A stretch of DNA of 15,599 nucleotides from JACJXF01 sp964349045 (GTDB lineage: Bacteria > Bacteroidota > Bacteroidia > Bacteroidales > GCA-2748055). The notes under the pieces were generated by a model. That model searched no databases, was not told where the DNA came from, and was given only the letters and a program-made list of their open reading frames with translations. The translations under genes were made by a program, and so were the position numbers. The stretch covers positions 1 to 15,599 of the forward strand of contig CAYGFI010000111.1 of NCBI GenBank assembly GCA_964349045.1, in the 5' to 3' direction. Shown in pieces: positions 13,677 through 15,599 of this stretch. Positions within the stretch are counted from its first letter, which is position 1, and the number at the start of each line of letters is the position of its first letter.

Positions 13677-15404
13677 ATGAAAACAAAAAATGAAAGAAGA
13701 ATTACAGTCTTTGCACTGTCATTAATAATAGCCGCAATACCTATTGCATGTACTGACTTTCTGGAAGTAACACCTCCAGGGAAATTAACTCCTGATCTAT
13801 TAACCTCACCGGAGGGTATTGATGCCTTACTAGTATCTGCTTATTCGGCGTTGGATGGCTGTACACAAGGTTTAGCCTCAACGGGATGGCAAAATGATTT
13901 TTCAAATTGGGTATATGGGGATGTTGCATCGGATGACCTATTAAAAGGTTCAGAAGTTGCTGATCAATCAGAAATGGATCAGTTTTGCATAATGTCTACT
14001 CTCACACCTAGCAATTCGTATTTACGAGCTAATTGGGCAGCAGTTTATGAGGCTGTTTCACGTTGTAATACTGTTCTCAAAACGCTTTCCAATGATATCA
14101 GCATATCAAAGGACGAACAAATTAGAATCTCAGCAGAGGCTCGTTATCTAAGGGCTCATTATTATCATTTAGGAAGACGATACTGGGGCAAAATCCCTTG
14201 GATTGACGAAAATACAACAGATTTTATTGTGCCAAATGATAAGGATATATTTGATAAAATTGAATCTGATTTTTTATATTCAATAGAAAATTTGCCAATT
14301 GAACCTAAATATGCTGGGTCAACACATAAATATGCAGCCAAAGCGGGTTTAGCAAAGCTATACATGGATGAACACCTATATAACGATGCTAAGGGATTGT
14401 TGGATGATATAATCAATTCTGGGAAGTATAAATTATTTGATAATTTTTTCGACAACTTCACGGGTGAAAATGAAAACCTTACAAATAATACAGAGTTCAT
14501 ATTTCAAATTCAAGCAATTCTTGGTTCTGGAATACCATTCTTTAATGGAAATTGGGGGCGATGTATTTGTGGAATTGCACAATTGCACGGTTGTTGCGGA
14601 CTTGGACAACCATCTCAAAATCTGGTTAATGCATTTAAAACTGATGCAAACGGATTACCATTATTGGATACCTTCAATGATACGGATTTGAAAAATGATG
14701 ACGGCATTAGAAGCTCAGAACCCTTTACTCCAACAACCGATAATCTTGACCCCAGATTAGACTGGACAGTTGCCAGAAGAGGAATTCCTTATTTTGACTG
14801 GAATATTGACGGAAATGGAGGTAATCTTTTTCCCGGTCAGGCATTTGTTGTTGATCAAGTCAATTATGGTCCATATCGAGTCAAAAAATTTATGCCTTCA
14901 AAAGCGCAAAAAGATGCAATGGATGGAGGATTTTTAGGAGGTTCATACATAAATTATAGCATTTATAGGTTTGCTGATTTATTGTTGATGAGAGCGGAAA
15001 TAGCAGTTGAAGATAATGATCTTGATATGGCGTTGGATTTAGTTAACAGGGTTAGACTAAGAGCGAGAAATGGCGAACCATTGCGCTTTCAGAATGGATC
15101 ACCTGCTGCAAATTACGTAATAGAACCTTATCCATCTTTCTCTAACCAGGAATATGCTAGAAAAGCTGTACGTTTTGAAAGAAGACTTGAATTGGCTAAT
15201 GAAGGGCACCGGCGATACGATCTTGTAAGGTGGAATATAGCAGAAGAAGTGATGAATGCATATTTTGCGTCTGAGGGTAAAAAAAGGCCTTTACTTCGTC
15301 AAGGTGCTTATGTTTCTGATTTTCTGCCAATTCCTGCTGATCAGATTGAGATTACTAAAGATGATAATGGAAATCCAACTTTAATACAAAATGATGGATA
15401 TTAA
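13677..15404 (+). CDS. SusD/RagB family surface lipoprotein
   Basis: A 575-residue partner of the upstream SusC. Residues 1-24 form a lipoprotein signal with Cys25 in IPIACTDFLE; the lipobox is not ideal (Pro at -3). Near the N-terminus PPGKLTPD and GIDALLVSAYSALDG are typical of SusD. TPR-like helical repeats are seen around residues 120-240 (AEARYLRAHYYH, then YAAKAGLAKLYMDEHLYNDA). The RagB/SusD C-terminal domain carries RFADLLLMRAEIAVEDND, LDLVNRVRLRARN, and ERRLELANEGHRRYDLVRW, then LPIPADQIE close to the end. SusD proteins sit on SusC at the cell surface and bind the glycan. An unusual feature is four cysteines within 12 residues (C296, C298, C306, C307) in the loop before QPSQNLVNAF. 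The ligand cannot be told from sequence. Confidence 0.95.
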   Translation: MKTKNERRITVFALSLIIAAIPIACTDFLEVTPPGKLTPDLLTSPEGIDALLVSAYSALDGCTQGLASTGWQNDFSNWVYGDVASDDLLKGSEVADQSEMDQFCIMSTLTPSNSYLRANWAAVYEAVSRCNTVLKTLSNDISISKDEQIRISAEARYLRAHYYHLGRRYWGKIPWIDENTTDFIVPNDKDIFDKIESDFLYSIENLPIEPKYAGSTHKYAAKAGLAKLYMDEHLYNDAKGLLDDIINSGKYKLFDNFFDNFTGENENLTNNTEFIFQIQAILGSGIPFFNGNWGRCICGIAQLHGCCGLGQPSQNLVNAFKTDANGLPLLDTFNDTDLKNDDGIRSSEPFTPTTDNLDPRLDWTVARRGIPYFDWNIDGNGGNLFPGQAFVVDQVNYGPYRVKKFMPSKAQKDAMDGGFLGGSYINYSIYRFADLLLMRAEIAVEDNDLDMALDLVNRVRLRARNGEPLRFQNGSPAANYVIEPYPSFSNQEYARKAVRFERRLELANEGHRRYDLVRWNIAEEVMNAYFASEGKKRPLLRQGAYVSDFLPIPADQIEITKDDNGNPTLIQNDGY

Positions 15405-15412
15405 ATCCGGCA

Positions 15413-15435
15413 AAAGCAATTCCCCTTATTGCTTT
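15413..15435 (+). terminator. Hairpin just after the SusD gene
   Basis: AAAGCAAT-TCCCCTT-ATTGCTTT is a perfect 8-bp stem with a 7-nt loop, 8 bp past the SusD stop. It is not followed by a strong T run, but its position fits the end of the SusC-SusD transcript. Confidence 0.45.
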
Positions 15436-15501
15436 ATGTAACTTCAATAATCCTCATGCAGAACGAAATATTGGTTATCAAGTTGGTTAAGAAAAAATTA
15501 C

Positions 15502-15532
15502 TTCATGCGCAGTAAAATTTACTGCGCATGAA
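15502..15532. terminator. 31-nt near-perfect palindrome, likely terminator (possibly for a leftward gene)
   Basis: TTCATGCGCAGTAAA, one central base, then TTTACTGCGCATGAA: 15 paired bases on each side, including a GCGCAGT core. On its left lies GAAAAAATTAC, which read on the minus strand is a T-rich tail (GTAATTTTTTC). It therefore looks most like an intrinsic terminator for a gene coming from the right, or a bidirectional one. Confidence 0.55.
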
Positions 15533-15599
15533 CCTAGTTATTTGAATCCTAATTTGTTTAATAAAAGAATGATTTCAATAAATTCAGTAATTGTTATTT

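Overview
The window looks like a chromosomal segment of a Bacteroidota bacterium. The evidence is a SusC/SusD outer-membrane pair, a FucP-type sugar permease, Bacteroidota-style promoter elements (TAnnTTTG, in one case with a TTTG box 19 bp upstream), no Shine-Dalgarno sequences at most starts, and a dCMP deaminase next to an S41 protease. The species cannot be told from this sequence alone.

Layout. (1) 1-2365: a noncoding leader with a 9-bp tandem array, then a dCMP deaminase and, 10 bp later, a membrane-anchored C-terminal processing protease on the + strand, probably one transcript. (2) 2366-5794: an accessory, repeat-rich island. It holds two REP-like hairpin-pair elements in opposite orientation, a 21-bp minisatellite that is open as a 7-residue repeat protein, a mazE-mazF toxin-antitoxin operon with a perfect palindrome over its promoter, a dead IS transposase fused to the 3' remnant of an alpha/beta hydrolase gene, and a second, degenerate 21-bp array. 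(3) 5795-15404: a glycan-use locus of two divergent units. On the - strand, a FucP-like MFS permease is followed by a GH116 family glycosidase lipoprotein. On the + strand, a SusC/RagA TonB-dependent transporter is followed by a SusD/RagB lipoprotein. (4) 15405-15599: two hairpins, one an almost perfect 31-nt palindrome.

How the sugar locus would work (inference): SusD and SusC bind a glycoside at the cell surface and import it into the periplasm, the GH116 lipoprotein releases a monosaccharide (glucose- or xylose-type beta-linked substrates are typical of the family), and the MFS permease carries it across the inner membrane. No regulator (HTCS, SusR, sigma/anti-sigma pair or AraC protein) is visible. 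The 694-bp divergent intergenic region is the obvious place for control.

I see no clearly new multi-gene system. The best candidates for a second look are the inverted pair of REP-like elements, the period-21 arrays on both sides of the toxin-antitoxin/IS debris, the palindromic operator on the mazEF promoter, the loss of the FucP proton-coupling aspartate in the permease, and the cysteine cluster in the SusD protein. No rRNA, tRNA or CRISPR was found.
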